Source of the DNA: Actinacidiphila cocklensis
GTDB taxonomy: Bacteria; Actinomycetota; Actinomycetes; Streptomycetales; Streptomycetaceae
Assembly (NCBI RefSeq): GCF_907177275.1
Contig: NZ_CAJSLV010000062.1
Location: 39,040 to 103,039, forward strand
Reading direction: 5' to 3'
Length of the DNA stretch: 64,000 nucleotides
The stretch's first letter is position 1; each line of letters begins with the position of its first letter. Positions 8,565-16,827 of this stretch are shown here, one piece after another. Both the position numbers and the translations under genes were made by a program. A model generated the notes under the pieces. It made no database searches and was not told the origin of the DNA. It saw only the letters and a program-made list of their open reading frames with translations.

Positions 8565-9731
8565 CGCGATCTCGGTGGCGAACCGCTGGTCGGGCCGGGT
8601 GAGCTGCTCGCCGAAGGCCCGCTCCAGGATGCGCAGCCGATAGCGCACCGTCTGCGGGTGGACGTCCAGTTGCTCGGCGATCTGCGCCGCGGTGCCCCGG
8701 GTGACCAGCCAGATCCGCAGCGTCTCGACGAGCCGGGCCTGCTGGGTGGGCGTCAGGGCCGCGAGCGGCGCGAGATATCTGGCGGCCATCTGGTCGGCCA
8801 GCGCCGGGTCGCCCAGCAGCCACAGCGGCAGCAGGTGGTCCTCGCTCAGCAGCAGCGGGTCTCCCGTGACGGCTCCGCTGCCGGCCAGCGAGAGGGTCTG
8901 CCGGGCCCACCGCAGCGAGTCCGCCGCCTCGCCCAGCCCGGTGGTCAGGCCGACCGCGGCCCGGCAGCCGCCCAGCGCGTCGTCGAGGCAGGCGCGGCGC
9001 GCCTCGGTCAGCGGCCCGGGCACCAGCAGGTGCGGCTCGGGATCGGCGAAGTCCTGGAGCATGTCCGGGTCCAGGGACTGGCGGCGCGGCCGGGTACCCG
9101 GGGCGAGCGCCACCATGGTCACCTCGTCCGGCAGCTTCCAGGCGCAGTGCTCGGCGAGTTCGGCCAGCGCGCTGCGGGCCACCGCGGTGCCGCCGAGGAT
9201 GCGGCGCAGCAGCCGCCGGCGCCGGTTGTCGGGCTCCTCGCCCAGTTCCGCCAGGGCCTGGACGTAGCCCTCGCGGGAGAGTTCCGCCAGGTCGCCCATG
9301 TAGGCGAAGAGGGCGTCGGCGAAGGTGAGCATGAAGCCCGCCGACAGGTTGTAGCGGCGGCCCACCGCGCGCACCCGGCGCAGCGCCACCTGGCAGCCGA
9401 TCCGGTAGGCGGCCTGGAGGTTGTCCAGGCTGCGGCCCTCGTACGCCTCGTAGCGGCCGAACCGCCGGCACAGGTCGTCGCGCTGCGACGTGGTGGCGGT
9501 GGGCGCGGCGACCCGGTCCACGAAACTGGCGATGCTCTGCTCGATCCCGAAGCGGATCACCCTGCTGTTCGGGCCTTCCAGGAGGTGCCCGTATTCGGGG
9601 ATCGCGGAGACGATTTCAGCCGCCATCTCTTTTAAAAGACTTGGCAGTTCAGGACGCATGATGGCGGCGAACTCCCGCGGTATCGGCCCCGCGATCTCCC
9701 CCTGATCCGGGACCTGTCGCATGAATGACAT
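8478..9731 (-). CDS. PucR/CdaR-family transcriptional regulator
   Basis: A 417-residue regulator. Residues ~25-175 form an all-helical N-terminal domain of the RsbT-co-antagonist/globin-like sort often found in these proteins. A central GGDEF-like region (~190-310) follows, then a C-terminal helix-turn-helix at ~355-405 (TAAQIAEQLDVHPQTVRYRL, then RILERAFG), the HTH_30 signature. The ATG at 9731 follows GGGAGGGGGG at proper spacing. It is transcribed away from the two secreted-protein genes and the mce operon and is the closest regulator to them, so it is a reasonable candidate controller of that locus; no direct evidence is in the sequence. Its 3' end overlaps the decayed CBM gene in antisense. 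Confidence 0.85.
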   Translation of the reverse strand: MSFMRQVPDQGEIAGPIPREFAAIMRPELPSLLKEMAAEIVSAIPEYGHLLEGPNSRVIRFGIEQSIASFVDRVAAPTATTSQRDDLCRRFGRYEAYEGRSLDNLQAAYRIGCQVALRRVRAVGRRYNLSAGFMLTFADALFAYMGDLAELSREGYVQALAELGEEPDNRRRRLLRRILGGTAVARSALAELAEHCAWKLPDEVTMVALAPGTRPRRQSLDPDMLQDFADPEPHLLVPGPLTEARRACLDDALGGCRAAVGLTTGLGEAADSLRWARQTLSLAGSGAVTGDPLLLSEDHLLPLWLLGDPALADQMAARYLAPLAALTPTQQARLVETLRIWLVTRGTAAQIAEQLDVHPQTVRYRLRILERAFGEQLTRPDQRFATEIALRALHLRDGDAFTRAPRRPGRPRVPKQR

Positions 9732-10186
9732 GCCTGTCCCCCCTCCCGTACCGCGTCATTGCGTCGGTGGTCTCGCTGCAACATAGACCAAATGTTCACG
9801 CTGCGCAGCCCCGCGGTTGCGCAAACGTTGTCGGCCGTGCGGGCGGCGGGCGCCGGGCGCACGGCTCCGGGGCGGCGCGGAGCCGGCGCTGCGGCGGGCG
9901 CGATGCTCACTCGCGGACAAAAGGCGGCGGGGCAATGCTGCCTCGGTGACAGAAAATTACCCGACGGTAGGGTTCCGGGCGGAATCTTGGACCTGATTGT
10001 TGCGCCCCTCGGTTACCCGTGCGTAACGTCCAGCTCTGCGAGGGCACCCGAGGGAATCGGTGCCCCACGTTCCAGATAGCAGTCGCAGCCGAATTCCGCC
10101 ATCGACGTGCAGTGTTGTGCGCGAAGAGCGCGGTTTCGGTTTATCAGGTACGTCGAACTCCTCGGACTCACGGAAGGAATCAGCCC
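9732..10186. promoter_or_regulatory. 455-base intergenic region with two TTAC-N6-GTAA-type boxes
   Basis: This gap separates the PucR-type regulator from the first secreted gene. It contains one perfect inverted repeat TTAC-CCGTGC-GTAA (10013-10026) followed by CGTCC, and one near copy TTAC-CCGACG-GTAG (9957-9970). A third copy lies upstream of the next secreted gene at 11061. A GGAAGGA ribosome binding site stands just before the ATG at 10187. No convincing coding sequence is present. Confidence 0.5.
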
Positions 10187-10819
10187 ATGCGCAAGCTCAC
10201 CAGGGCGTTCACCGGGACGGTGACCACGGGCGCCGCGATCGCCGCGGTCGTCGGCCTGGCAGCCGCTCCCGCCTTCGCCTCCGTCAGCTCGGCGACGGTC
10301 AGCGGGAACACCAACGCCAACGGCTCCATCACGGCCACCGCCACCAGCCCGACGCTGACCGACTCCAAGACCGGCGTCAAGCTCACCTGTGCCTCCGCCA
10401 CCGCCTCAGGTACGGCGGCGAACGGCACCTACACGGCCGGCGCGCCCACGGCGATCAAGGTCGCCTCGCTGTCCACGCTCGCATGGAACCAGTGCACGAT
10501 CAGCGGCATCGCCTTCACGGTGAAGGCCAACGCCACCCCGTGGAACCTGAACGCCACCGGCGCCACCGTCAGCGGTGCCACCCCCGGCTCCATCACCGGT
10601 GTCAACGCGACCCTGTCCGGCGCGTGCAACGCCACCGTCACCGGCACGGTCACCGGCAAGTACACCAACGCCACGCACACGCTGTCGATCAACGCCGGCA
10701 CCCTGGTCGTCTCCGGCGTGAGCGGCCTGTGCCTCGGCCTGATCAACAACGGCGACGCGGTCGTCTACAACGCGAACTACGTCGTCACGCCGGCCACCCT
10801 GGCGGTCAACGCGACCTGA
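10187..10819 (+). CDS. Secreted beta-rich protein of unknown function, mce-locus associated
   Basis: A 210-residue exported protein. Signal peptide 1-~33 (TGAAIAAVVGLAAAPAFA, cleavage before SVSSA). The mature part is rich in Thr, Asn, Ala and Val with alternating polar and hydrophobic residues, as in a beta-sandwich, and has four cysteines (TCAS, NQCT, GACN, GLCLG) that could form two disulfides. No catalytic motif is visible. The ATG at 10187 follows GGAAGGA; the frame upstream is open but lacks coding character. It precedes another secreted gene and the mce operon. A role as an extracellular lipid-binding partner of the Mce transporter is possible but is inference from position only. Confidence 0.75.
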   Translation: MRKLTRAFTGTVTTGAAIAAVVGLAAAPAFASVSSATVSGNTNANGSITATATSPTLTDSKTGVKLTCASATASGTAANGTYTAGAPTAIKVASLSTLAWNQCTISGIAFTVKANATPWNLNATGATVSGATPGSITGVNATLSGACNATVTGTVTGKYTNATHTLSINAGTLVVSGVSGLCLGLINNGDAVVYNANYVVTPATLAVNAT

Positions 10820-10892
10820 GACGGGCTCCGTTCGTCCGCGGGCACCGCAACCCGGCCCCGCGGGCGGGCGGCACTCCCTCGTCGTGCGCTCC

Positions 10893-10925
10893 GAGCCCCG
10901 GCGGGCACCGTCCCCGCCGGGGCTC
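10893..10925 (+). terminator. Hairpin after the first secreted gene
   Basis: A perfect 13-bp inverted repeat, gagccccggcggg and cccgccggggctc, with a 7-base loop, begins 74 bases after the stop codon at 10819. It separates the first secreted gene from the second, which has its own promoter-proximal TTAC-N6-GTAA box. Confidence 0.65.
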
Positions 10926-11060
10926 GCCGTCCCCGGGTGCCGCGCCCCCGATGCTCAGCCGACGACAAGAACCGGCTGCGGGATTGTCATCGGTTGACAA
11001 GAAAAGCGCCTCACCGGGCACTCGCCGAATTCGCCCTCGTCGATCACTTGTACGGCCTTA

Positions 11061-11074
11061 TTACCCGCCCGTAA
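11061..11074. promoter_or_regulatory. TTAC-N6-GTAA box upstream of the second secreted gene
   Basis: The sequence TTAC-CCGCCC-GTAA, followed by TGTCC, repeats the box at 10013-10026 (TTAC-CCGTGC-GTAA followed by CGTCC). It ends 42 bases before the ATG at 11117, a position compatible with an operator over a promoter. The regulator is unknown. The arms match none of the binding sites I could name with confidence. Confidence 0.5.
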
Positions 11075-11116
11075 TGTCCGTGCGTCGCAGACGCGCCAGC
11101 CAGAGGAGTCCAGCCG

Positions 11117-12868
11117 ATGCGAGGTGCCGTGAACCTGCGCCGTGCGGCGCTGACCGCCGCCACGGCGTCGGTCGCCGTACTGGCCGGGATGCTGCCCGGC
11201 ACCCCCTCCGCGGCGACCGGCCCCGACGGCACCGTCGAACTCGCCTACAGCTGCGCCTTCACCGCGGGCACCGGTCCCGGCACCGCGGACCCCTCCGGCG
11301 ACCCCTCCGCCACGCCCGCTCCCGGCACCGCCGTGACCGAGGACGCCACCGTCACCGTTCACCAGCAGTACCCGGCGACCGGCGCGGTCGGCGCGCGGAT
11401 CCAGCCCGGCCCGCTGACCGTGGAGGTGGTCCTCGGCAAGGACGCCGCCGGCGCGGTCCTGCCGGACGGCACCGCCTCGGCCACCGCGACCGGGTCGCTC
11501 ACCACCCGGGTCACCCAGGGCTCGTCCGCGGCCGACGCGGTCTGGCCCGGGCTCCGGGCCGCCTCCACGCCCACCGCGGACGGCCTGGACCTGACGTTCA
11601 CCGGGAACGCCACCGCGCTCAGCGTCACCGCCCCGGGCACCGTCCGGTTCGACCTCGGGCGGTTGGACCTCACCGTGTACGCGGAAGCCGGCGCCACCGC
11701 CCCGCCCTCGGCGTCCCCGACGCCGTCGGCCGCCGGCGGGGCGTCCGCGGCCGGGACCCCGCCGGCCGGCGACGCCGCCTCCGGCGCCTCGGCGGACGGC
11801 TCCGCGAGCCCGGCGGCCGGCGCCGGGCCGGCCGCCGGCGTCACCGGCGGAGTGACCGCCGCGTGCACGCCGAAACCCGGCCAGTCCACGGTGATCGGCG
11901 AGGTCGGCGTCGCCGCACCGGCCACGCCCTTACCGTCAGGGGCCGGACCCGGCACCGGATCGGGGGCCGGCCGGGGCACCGCGATGCAGAAGGACGCCGC
12001 CGGCACCGCCGCGCCCACCACCCGGCACGGGACCATCGCCCTGGCCGCGCCCCCGCACTCCGACGTCTCGACCTGCGGCGCGGTGCCGACGGGCGACCCG
12101 GACCAGAAGATCCTGGACGCGCAGCCGCGTCCGCCCGGCTCGTTCAACATCGCCGTCGCGCCGGCGGACCGCCAGGCCGAGTGCACCTTCCTCACCGGTC
12201 TGTCCAACGTCGGCAAGCTGAACGGCGCCTCCGTCATCAACGACCTCAACGACCATCCGGCGCTGACGAACGTCACCCAGACCGGTGTGTGGATCGGCTT
12301 CCAGGAGGACGGCTCCCTCTACAGCGAGTTCGACTCCATCGCGACGCTGGACCTGCCGCCCGCCAAGTCCACCTTCCTGACGTTCGGGTTCATGCCCACC
12401 TCCGCGGTGATGACCCTGACCCAGGTCGGCCCGCTGACCCTGGTCATCGTCGGCAGCAGCGGCGACGACTACGTCACCACCACCACCGTCTACGGCAGGC
12501 TGCAACTGCGGCTGAGCCACATCGAGATCAACGGCACCCCGCTGGACGTCGGTTCCGGCTGCCGCACCGTGGCGCCGCTGGACCTCAAGCTGGTCGGCAT
12601 CGACCTGAGCAACACCGCCGGCCACGGCGGCGTCCTCAGCCCCACCGACTACAACGAGATCGGCGGCGGCCCGCTCTCCCAGGACCGGCTCACCATCCCG
12701 CCGTTCACCGGCTGCTCCGCCCACGGGGACGACGTCGACGCGCTGCTCACCGCGTCGATCTCCGGGTCGGGCAACTCGCTCAACCTCATTCAGGGGCCGC
12801 TGTGCATCCCGAGCGCCTTCCTGAACTGCGACCCCGAGATCCCGTTCCCGACCCCGCCGCACCGCTGA
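11117..12868 (+). CDS. Secreted DUF6801-like protein with disordered linker, mce-locus associated
   Basis: A 583-residue exported protein. Signal peptide 1-~33, then an N-terminal beta-rich region (VELAYSCAFTAG to LGRLDLTVYAEAG, ~37-195) resembling DUF6801, a Pro/Ala/Ser/Gly-rich linker (~195-320), and a C-terminal domain (~325-583) with paired cysteines (STCGAVP, AECTFLTG, GSGCRTV, TGCSAHG, GPLCIPS, LNCDPEI). Family assignment is from memory of the N-terminal pattern. Leucine 272 is encoded by TTA (11930-11932), the only in-frame TTA I noticed in the window, so translation should depend on the bldA tRNA. It lies 85 bases upstream of the mce ATPase and may be the first gene of that transcript. 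Confidence 0.75.
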   Translation: MRGAVNLRRAALTAATASVAVLAGMLPGTPSAATGPDGTVELAYSCAFTAGTGPGTADPSGDPSATPAPGTAVTEDATVTVHQQYPATGAVGARIQPGPLTVEVVLGKDAAGAVLPDGTASATATGSLTTRVTQGSSAADAVWPGLRAASTPTADGLDLTFTGNATALSVTAPGTVRFDLGRLDLTVYAEAGATAPPSASPTPSAAGGASAAGTPPAGDAASGASADGSASPAAGAGPAAGVTGGVTAACTPKPGQSTVIGEVGVAAPATPLPSGAGPGTGSGAGRGTAMQKDAAGTAAPTTRHGTIALAAPPHSDVSTCGAVPTGDPDQKILDAQPRPPGSFNIAVAPADRQAECTFLTGLSNVGKLNGASVINDLNDHPALTNVTQTGVWIGFQEDGSLYSEFDSIATLDLPPAKSTFLTFGFMPTSAVMTLTQVGPLTLVIVGSSGDDYVTTTTVYGRLQLRLSHIEINGTPLDVGSGCRTVAPLDLKLVGIDLSNTAGHGGVLSPTDYNEIGGGPLSQDRLTIPPFTGCSAHGDDVDALLTASISGSGNSLNLIQGPLCIPSAFLNCDPEIPFPTPPHR

Positions 12869-12953
12869 GCCCGCACGGCATGTCCCACCGTCACAGCCCC
12901 TCCGGCGGCCGCGACGCCGCCCGTCCGACCCCATCGCCCCCAGGGAGGTGCCC

Positions 12954-13937
12954 GTGGGAATCGAAGTGATCGTCGAAGGTCTGACGAAGTCCTTTGGCAA
13001 ACAGACCGTCTGGCAGGATGTGACGCTCACTCTGCCGCCCGGTGAGGTCAGCGTGATGCTGGGACCCTCCGGCACCGGCAAGACCGTGTTCCTCAAGTCC
13101 GTGATCGGCCTGCTCAAACCCGAGCGCGGCCGGGTGCTCGTCAACGGCGTCGACATGGTCAACGGCCCCGAGCGGGACATCTACCAGACCCGCAAGCTGT
13201 TCGGCCTGATGTTCCAGGACGGCGCGCTGTTCGGCTCGATGAACCTCTTCGACAACATCGCCTTCCCGCTGCGCGAGCACACCCGCAAGAAGGAGTCGGA
13301 GATCCGCCGCGTCGTCATGGAGCGGATGGACATGGTCGGCCTGGTCGGCTCCGAGGCCAAGCTCCCCGGCGAGATATCCGGCGGCATGCGCAAACGCGCC
13401 GGGCTGGCCCGCGCGCTGGTGCTCGACCCGCAGATCATCCTGTGCGACGAGCCCGACTCCGGCCTCGACCCGGTCCGGACCTCGTACATCTCGCAGCTGC
13501 TGATCGACCTCAACGCGCAGATCGACGCGACCATGCTGATCGTCACCCACAACCTCGACATCGCCGCGACCGTGCCCGACAACATGGGCATGCTCTTCCG
13601 CCGCGAACTGGTCGCCTTCGGGCCGCGGGAGCTGCTGCTGACCAGCGACGTACCGGTGGTCAGGCAGTTCCTCAGCGGCCGCCGCGAAGGCCCGATCGGC
13701 ATGGCGGAGGAGAAGGACGAGGCCACCCTCGCCATGGAGCAGCTCGCCGACGACAGCACCGTGCCGATCGCCCCGCCCACCGTCGTACCGCAGCTGGAAC
13801 CGAGTCCGGGACTGCCGCCGCGGCAGGCCGTACAGCGGCGCCGGGCACGGGTGCTGGCGATGTGGGACCAGTTGCCGGCCGCCGCCCGTACCGCGGTGCA
13901 GGCCGGACTCGCCCCGGTCCAGGGAGAGCCCGCATGA
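12954..13937 (+). CDS. Mce ABC transporter ATPase (MlaF/Mkl family)
   Basis: A 327-residue ATP-binding subunit powering lipid import by the Mce complex. Walker A GPSGTGKT (37-44), signature EISGGMRKRAGLARAL and Walker B IILCDEPDSGLDPV are intact; the SGGMRKRAGLARA form is characteristic of MlaF/MceG proteins. A proline-rich C-terminal extension (~265-327) follows the ATPase core. The GTG at 12954 is chosen because AGGGAGG ends five bases before it; the GTG at 12948 overlaps that site. The stop overlaps the next start in ATGA. In mycobacteria the equivalent gene (mceG) is unlinked to the mce operons; here it heads the operon. Confidence 0.93.
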   Translation: MGIEVIVEGLTKSFGKQTVWQDVTLTLPPGEVSVMLGPSGTGKTVFLKSVIGLLKPERGRVLVNGVDMVNGPERDIYQTRKLFGLMFQDGALFGSMNLFDNIAFPLREHTRKKESEIRRVVMERMDMVGLVGSEAKLPGEISGGMRKRAGLARALVLDPQIILCDEPDSGLDPVRTSYISQLLIDLNAQIDATMLIVTHNLDIAATVPDNMGMLFRRELVAFGPRELLLTSDVPVVRQFLSGRREGPIGMAEEKDEATLAMEQLADDSTVPIAPPTVVPQLEPSPGLPPRQAVQRRRARVLAMWDQLPAAARTAVQAGLAPVQGEPA

Positions 13938-14746
13938 CCGCACCGGTGCGCGTACGCGAGTCCGCGCCGCGCCGACCGATCCCCGGCACCGGGGCGCTGC
14001 GCCAGACCGGGCAGTTGATGACGCTCGCCGCCACGACCGTACGGGACACCTTCCGGCGGCCCTTCCAGATGCGCGAACTCGTCGAGCAGTTCTGGTTCGT
14101 GGCCAGCGTCACGATCCTGCCCGCCGCCCTGGTCTCGATCCCGTTCGGCGCGGTCATCGCCCTCCAGGTCGGCTCGCTCACCCAGCAGTTGGGCGCCCAG
14201 TCCTTCACCGGCGGCGCCAGCGTGCTGGCGGTGATCCAGCAGGCCAGCCCGCTGATCGTGGCGCTGCTGATCGCCGGCGCCGGCGGCAGCGCGATCTGCG
14301 CCGACCTCGGGTCGCGGAAGATCCGCGAGGAGCTGGACGCCATGGAGGTGATGGGCGTCTCGCCGGTGCAGCGGCTGATCGTGCCGCGGGTGCTGGCCAC
14401 CATGCTGGTCGCGCTGCTGCTCAACGGCCTGGTGTCGGTGGTCGGTACGGCCGGCGGCTACTTCTTCAACGTCATCGTCCAGCACGGCACCCCGGGCGCG
14501 TACCTGTCCAGCTTCTCCTCGCTGGCGCAGCTGCCCGACCTCTACATCAGCGAGATCAAGGCGGTGATCTTCGGCTTCATCGCCGGCATCGTCGCCGCCT
14601 ACCGCGGTCTGCACCCCAAGGGCGGCCCCAAGGGCGTGGGCGACGCCGTCAACCAGTCCGTGGTGATCACCTTCCTGCTGCTGTTCTTCGTCAACGTCGT
14701 GCTCACCGCGATCTACCTGCAGCTCGTCCCGCAGAAGGGGGCCTGA
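13934..14746 (+). CDS. MlaE-family ABC permease, first of pair (YrbE-A)
   Basis: A 270-residue inner-membrane permease of the MlaE/YrbE family. Several membrane segments are clear (ASVTILPAALVSIPFGAVIA; SPLIVALLIAGAGGSA; LATMLVALLLNGLVSVVG), with the conserved cytoplasmic stretch REELDAMEVMGVSPVQRLI that contacts the ATPase, and a C-terminal YRGLHPKGGPKGVGDAVNQS motif. It starts inside the ATPase stop codon (ATGA) and ends three bases before the second permease, so translation is coupled. Two different permeases per complex is normal for actinobacterial Mce systems. Confidence 0.93.
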   Translation: MTAPVRVRESAPRRPIPGTGALRQTGQLMTLAATTVRDTFRRPFQMRELVEQFWFVASVTILPAALVSIPFGAVIALQVGSLTQQLGAQSFTGGASVLAVIQQASPLIVALLIAGAGGSAICADLGSRKIREELDAMEVMGVSPVQRLIVPRVLATMLVALLLNGLVSVVGTAGGYFFNVIVQHGTPGAYLSSFSSLAQLPDLYISEIKAVIFGFIAGIVAAYRGLHPKGGPKGVGDAVNQSVVITFLLLFFVNVVLTAIYLQLVPQKGA

Positions 14747-14749
14747 CCG

Positions 14750-15565
14750 ATGGCACTCCTTGACCGCCCCCTGCGCTGGCTGGACGAGACCGGCGACCAC
14801 TTCATCTTCCACGTCACCGCGGTGCTGTGGATTCCGCGCACCCTGCGCCGCTACCTCAGGGAGGTGCAGCGGCTGCTCGCCGAGGTCGCCTTCGGCAGCG
14901 GCGGGCTCGGCGTGATCGGCGGCACCGTCGGCGTGATGATCGGCATGACCCTGGCCACCGGCACCGTCGTCGGCCTCCAGGGCTACGCGGCCATGAACCA
15001 GCTCGGCACCGCCGCCTTCACCGGCTTCATCTCCGCGTACTTCAACACCCGCGAGATCGCCCCGCTGGTCGCGGGACTCGCCCTGTCCGCGACCGTCGGC
15101 GCCGGATTCACCGCACAGCTCGGCGCCATGCGGATCAACGAGGAGGTCGACGCGCTGGAGGGGATGGGCATCCGCTCCATGCCGTACCTGGTCAGCACCC
15201 GCATCATCGCCGGAGTCGTGGCGATCGTGCCGCTGTACGGCATCGGCCTGCTCAGCAGCTACGCGGCCTCCCGGCTGGTCACCGTGTGGTTCAACGGCCA
15301 GTCGCCGGGCACCTACGACCACTACTTCAACCTCTTCCTCTCCCCGCAGGACGTGCTGCTGTCCACGCTGAAGGTGCTGATCTTCAGCGTGATCGTGATC
15401 CTCGCGCACTGCTACTACGGCTACACCGCCAAGGGCGGCCCCGCCGGGGTCGGCATCGCGGTGGGGCGCTCGGTCCGCAACGCCATCGTGATCATCTCGA
15501 TCACCGACTTCTTCCTGTCGCTGGCGCTGTGGGGCGCCACCACCACCGTGCGGGTGGCCGGATGA
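14750..15565 (+). CDS. MlaE-family ABC permease, second of pair (YrbE-B)
   Basis: A 271-residue paralogue of the preceding permease with the same fold: GLGVIGGTVGVMIGMTLATG, the cytoplasmic loop NEEVDALEGMGIRSMPYLVS, and YGYTAKGGPAGVGIAVGRSV near the C terminus. It is predicted to form the heterodimeric membrane core with the first permease. Its stop overlaps the MceA start (ATGA). Confidence 0.93.
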   Translation: MALLDRPLRWLDETGDHFIFHVTAVLWIPRTLRRYLREVQRLLAEVAFGSGGLGVIGGTVGVMIGMTLATGTVVGLQGYAAMNQLGTAAFTGFISAYFNTREIAPLVAGLALSATVGAGFTAQLGAMRINEEVDALEGMGIRSMPYLVSTRIIAGVVAIVPLYGIGLLSSYAASRLVTVWFNGQSPGTYDHYFNLFLSPQDVLLSTLKVLIFSVIVILAHCYYGYTAKGGPAGVGIAVGRSVRNAIVIISITDFFLSLALWGATTTVRVAG

Positions 15566-16827
15566 CCGCCACCGAGACCCGCACCCCCGCCGTCCCCGCG
15601 CCCCGCCGCGCCAGGCTGCGCGGCACCACCGCCGGGCGCAGAACCGCCGGCCTGGTCTTCCTGCTGGTCCCCGCGCTGCTGGCGTGGCTGGCGGTCGCCG
15701 TCTACGACAAGGACTTCAGCGACGAGGCGACCGTGACCGTACTGACCGGCAGCGTCGGCAACGAGATGCACCCCGGCGCCGACGTCAAGGTCCGCGGGGT
15801 CGTCGTCGGCCGGGTCAGCGCCATCCACGCCGACGGGCAGGGCGCCCGGCTCACCCTCGCCCTCGACCCGGGCCAGCTGCACCGCATCCCGGCCGGCGTC
15901 ACCGCCCAGATGCTGCCCACCACCCTGTTCGGCGCCCGCTTCGTCGCCCTGGTGCCGCCCGCGGACGCGGTCGCCGACGGCCCGACGCTCACCGCGAGCA
16001 GCACCATCCCGCAGGACCGCTCCAGCGACGCCGTCGAACTCCAGCAGGTGCTCGACAACGTGATGCCGCTGCTGACCGCGGTCCAGCCGCAGAAGCTCGC
16101 CGCCACCCTCAACGCGGTCGCCACCGCGCTGGACGGCCGCGGCACCCAGCTCGGCACCACCCTGGTCCAGCTGGACCGCTACCTCAGCAAGCTCAACCCC
16201 GAACTGCCGGTGCTCAACGACGACATCAGGCAGCTCGTCACCGTCAGCCACATCTACGACGACGCCGCCCCCGACATCGTGCAGGCGCTCACCGACTTCA
16301 CCAGGACCAGCGGCACCATCGCCGAGGAGCAGGCGGGCCTGAGCACCCTCTACGGCACCGCGACCGGCACCGCCCAGGACGTCACCACCTACCTGCGGCA
16401 GAACAGCCCCAACATCATCCGGCTGGCCGCCGGCAGCCGCGGCACCCTGTCCCTGCTCGCGGAGTACGCCCCGTCCTTCCCCTGCACCCTGCGCACCCTC
16501 GCCGACTTCGTACCCGCCATGGACAAGGCACTCGGCAAGGGCACCGGCCAACCCGGTCTGCACGTCGACCTGACCAGCGTGCCCTCGCGCGGCCGGTACA
16601 CCGCGGGCAAGGACACCCCGTCCTACGGCAAGAGCGGCGGCCCGCAGTGCTACTCCGTCCCCTACACCGGCAAGGGCACCGCCCCGCCGGCCAACTCCCC
16701 GCAGGAGAACGAGCTGATCGACGAACTCCTCGCACCCGGCGCGCACACCTCGCCCGGTGACCTGCCGGACTGGAGCAGCCTGCTGACCGGGCCGGTCTTC
16801 CGCGGGGCGGAGGTGACCGTCCAGTGA
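15562..16827 (+). CDS. mceA: MceA: MCE-domain subunit 1
   Basis: A 421-residue exported subunit. One N-terminal membrane anchor (~28-48, AGLVFLLVPALLAWLAVAVY) is followed by the MCE/MlaD beta-barrel domain (~55-135: VGNEMHPGADVKVRGVVVGR, TTLFGARFVALVPP), a long helical region (~150-330) and a cysteine-containing C-terminal part (FPCTLRTL, GPQCYSVP). In known Mce complexes six such proteins form a hexamer whose helices build a tunnel across the envelope for lipid. Letter assignment is by gene order. Start and stop both overlap neighbours in ATGA arrangements. Confidence 0.92.
   Translation: MTATETRTPAVPAPRRARLRGTTAGRRTAGLVFLLVPALLAWLAVAVYDKDFSDEATVTVLTGSVGNEMHPGADVKVRGVVVGRVSAIHADGQGARLTLALDPGQLHRIPAGVTAQMLPTTLFGARFVALVPPADAVADGPTLTASSTIPQDRSSDAVELQQVLDNVMPLLTAVQPQKLAATLNAVATALDGRGTQLGTTLVQLDRYLSKLNPELPVLNDDIRQLVTVSHIYDDAAPDIVQALTDFTRTSGTIAEEQAGLSTLYGTATGTAQDVTTYLRQNSPNIIRLAAGSRGTLSLLAEYAPSFPCTLRTLADFVPAMDKALGKGTGQPGLHVDLTSVPSRGRYTAGKDTPSYGKSGGPQCYSVPYTGKGTAPPANSPQENELIDELLAPGAHTSPGDLPDWSSLLTGPVFRGAEVTVQ

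Noticed and set aside
9732..12953. KstR-type operators (TnnAAC-nn-GTTnnA) ahead of the mce genes
   Set aside because: I looked because mce4 operons in other actinobacteria use it; only TTAC-N6-GTAA boxes were found here.
10060..12969. A 969-codon plus-strand frame across both secreted genes
   Set aside because: It runs in the wrong frame through two genes with clear signal peptides, and its translation is Arg/His-rich without any fold pattern.
13672..14424. Antisense frames across the ATPase and permease genes
   Set aside because: Codon bias and conserved motifs lie on the plus strand; these are shadows.
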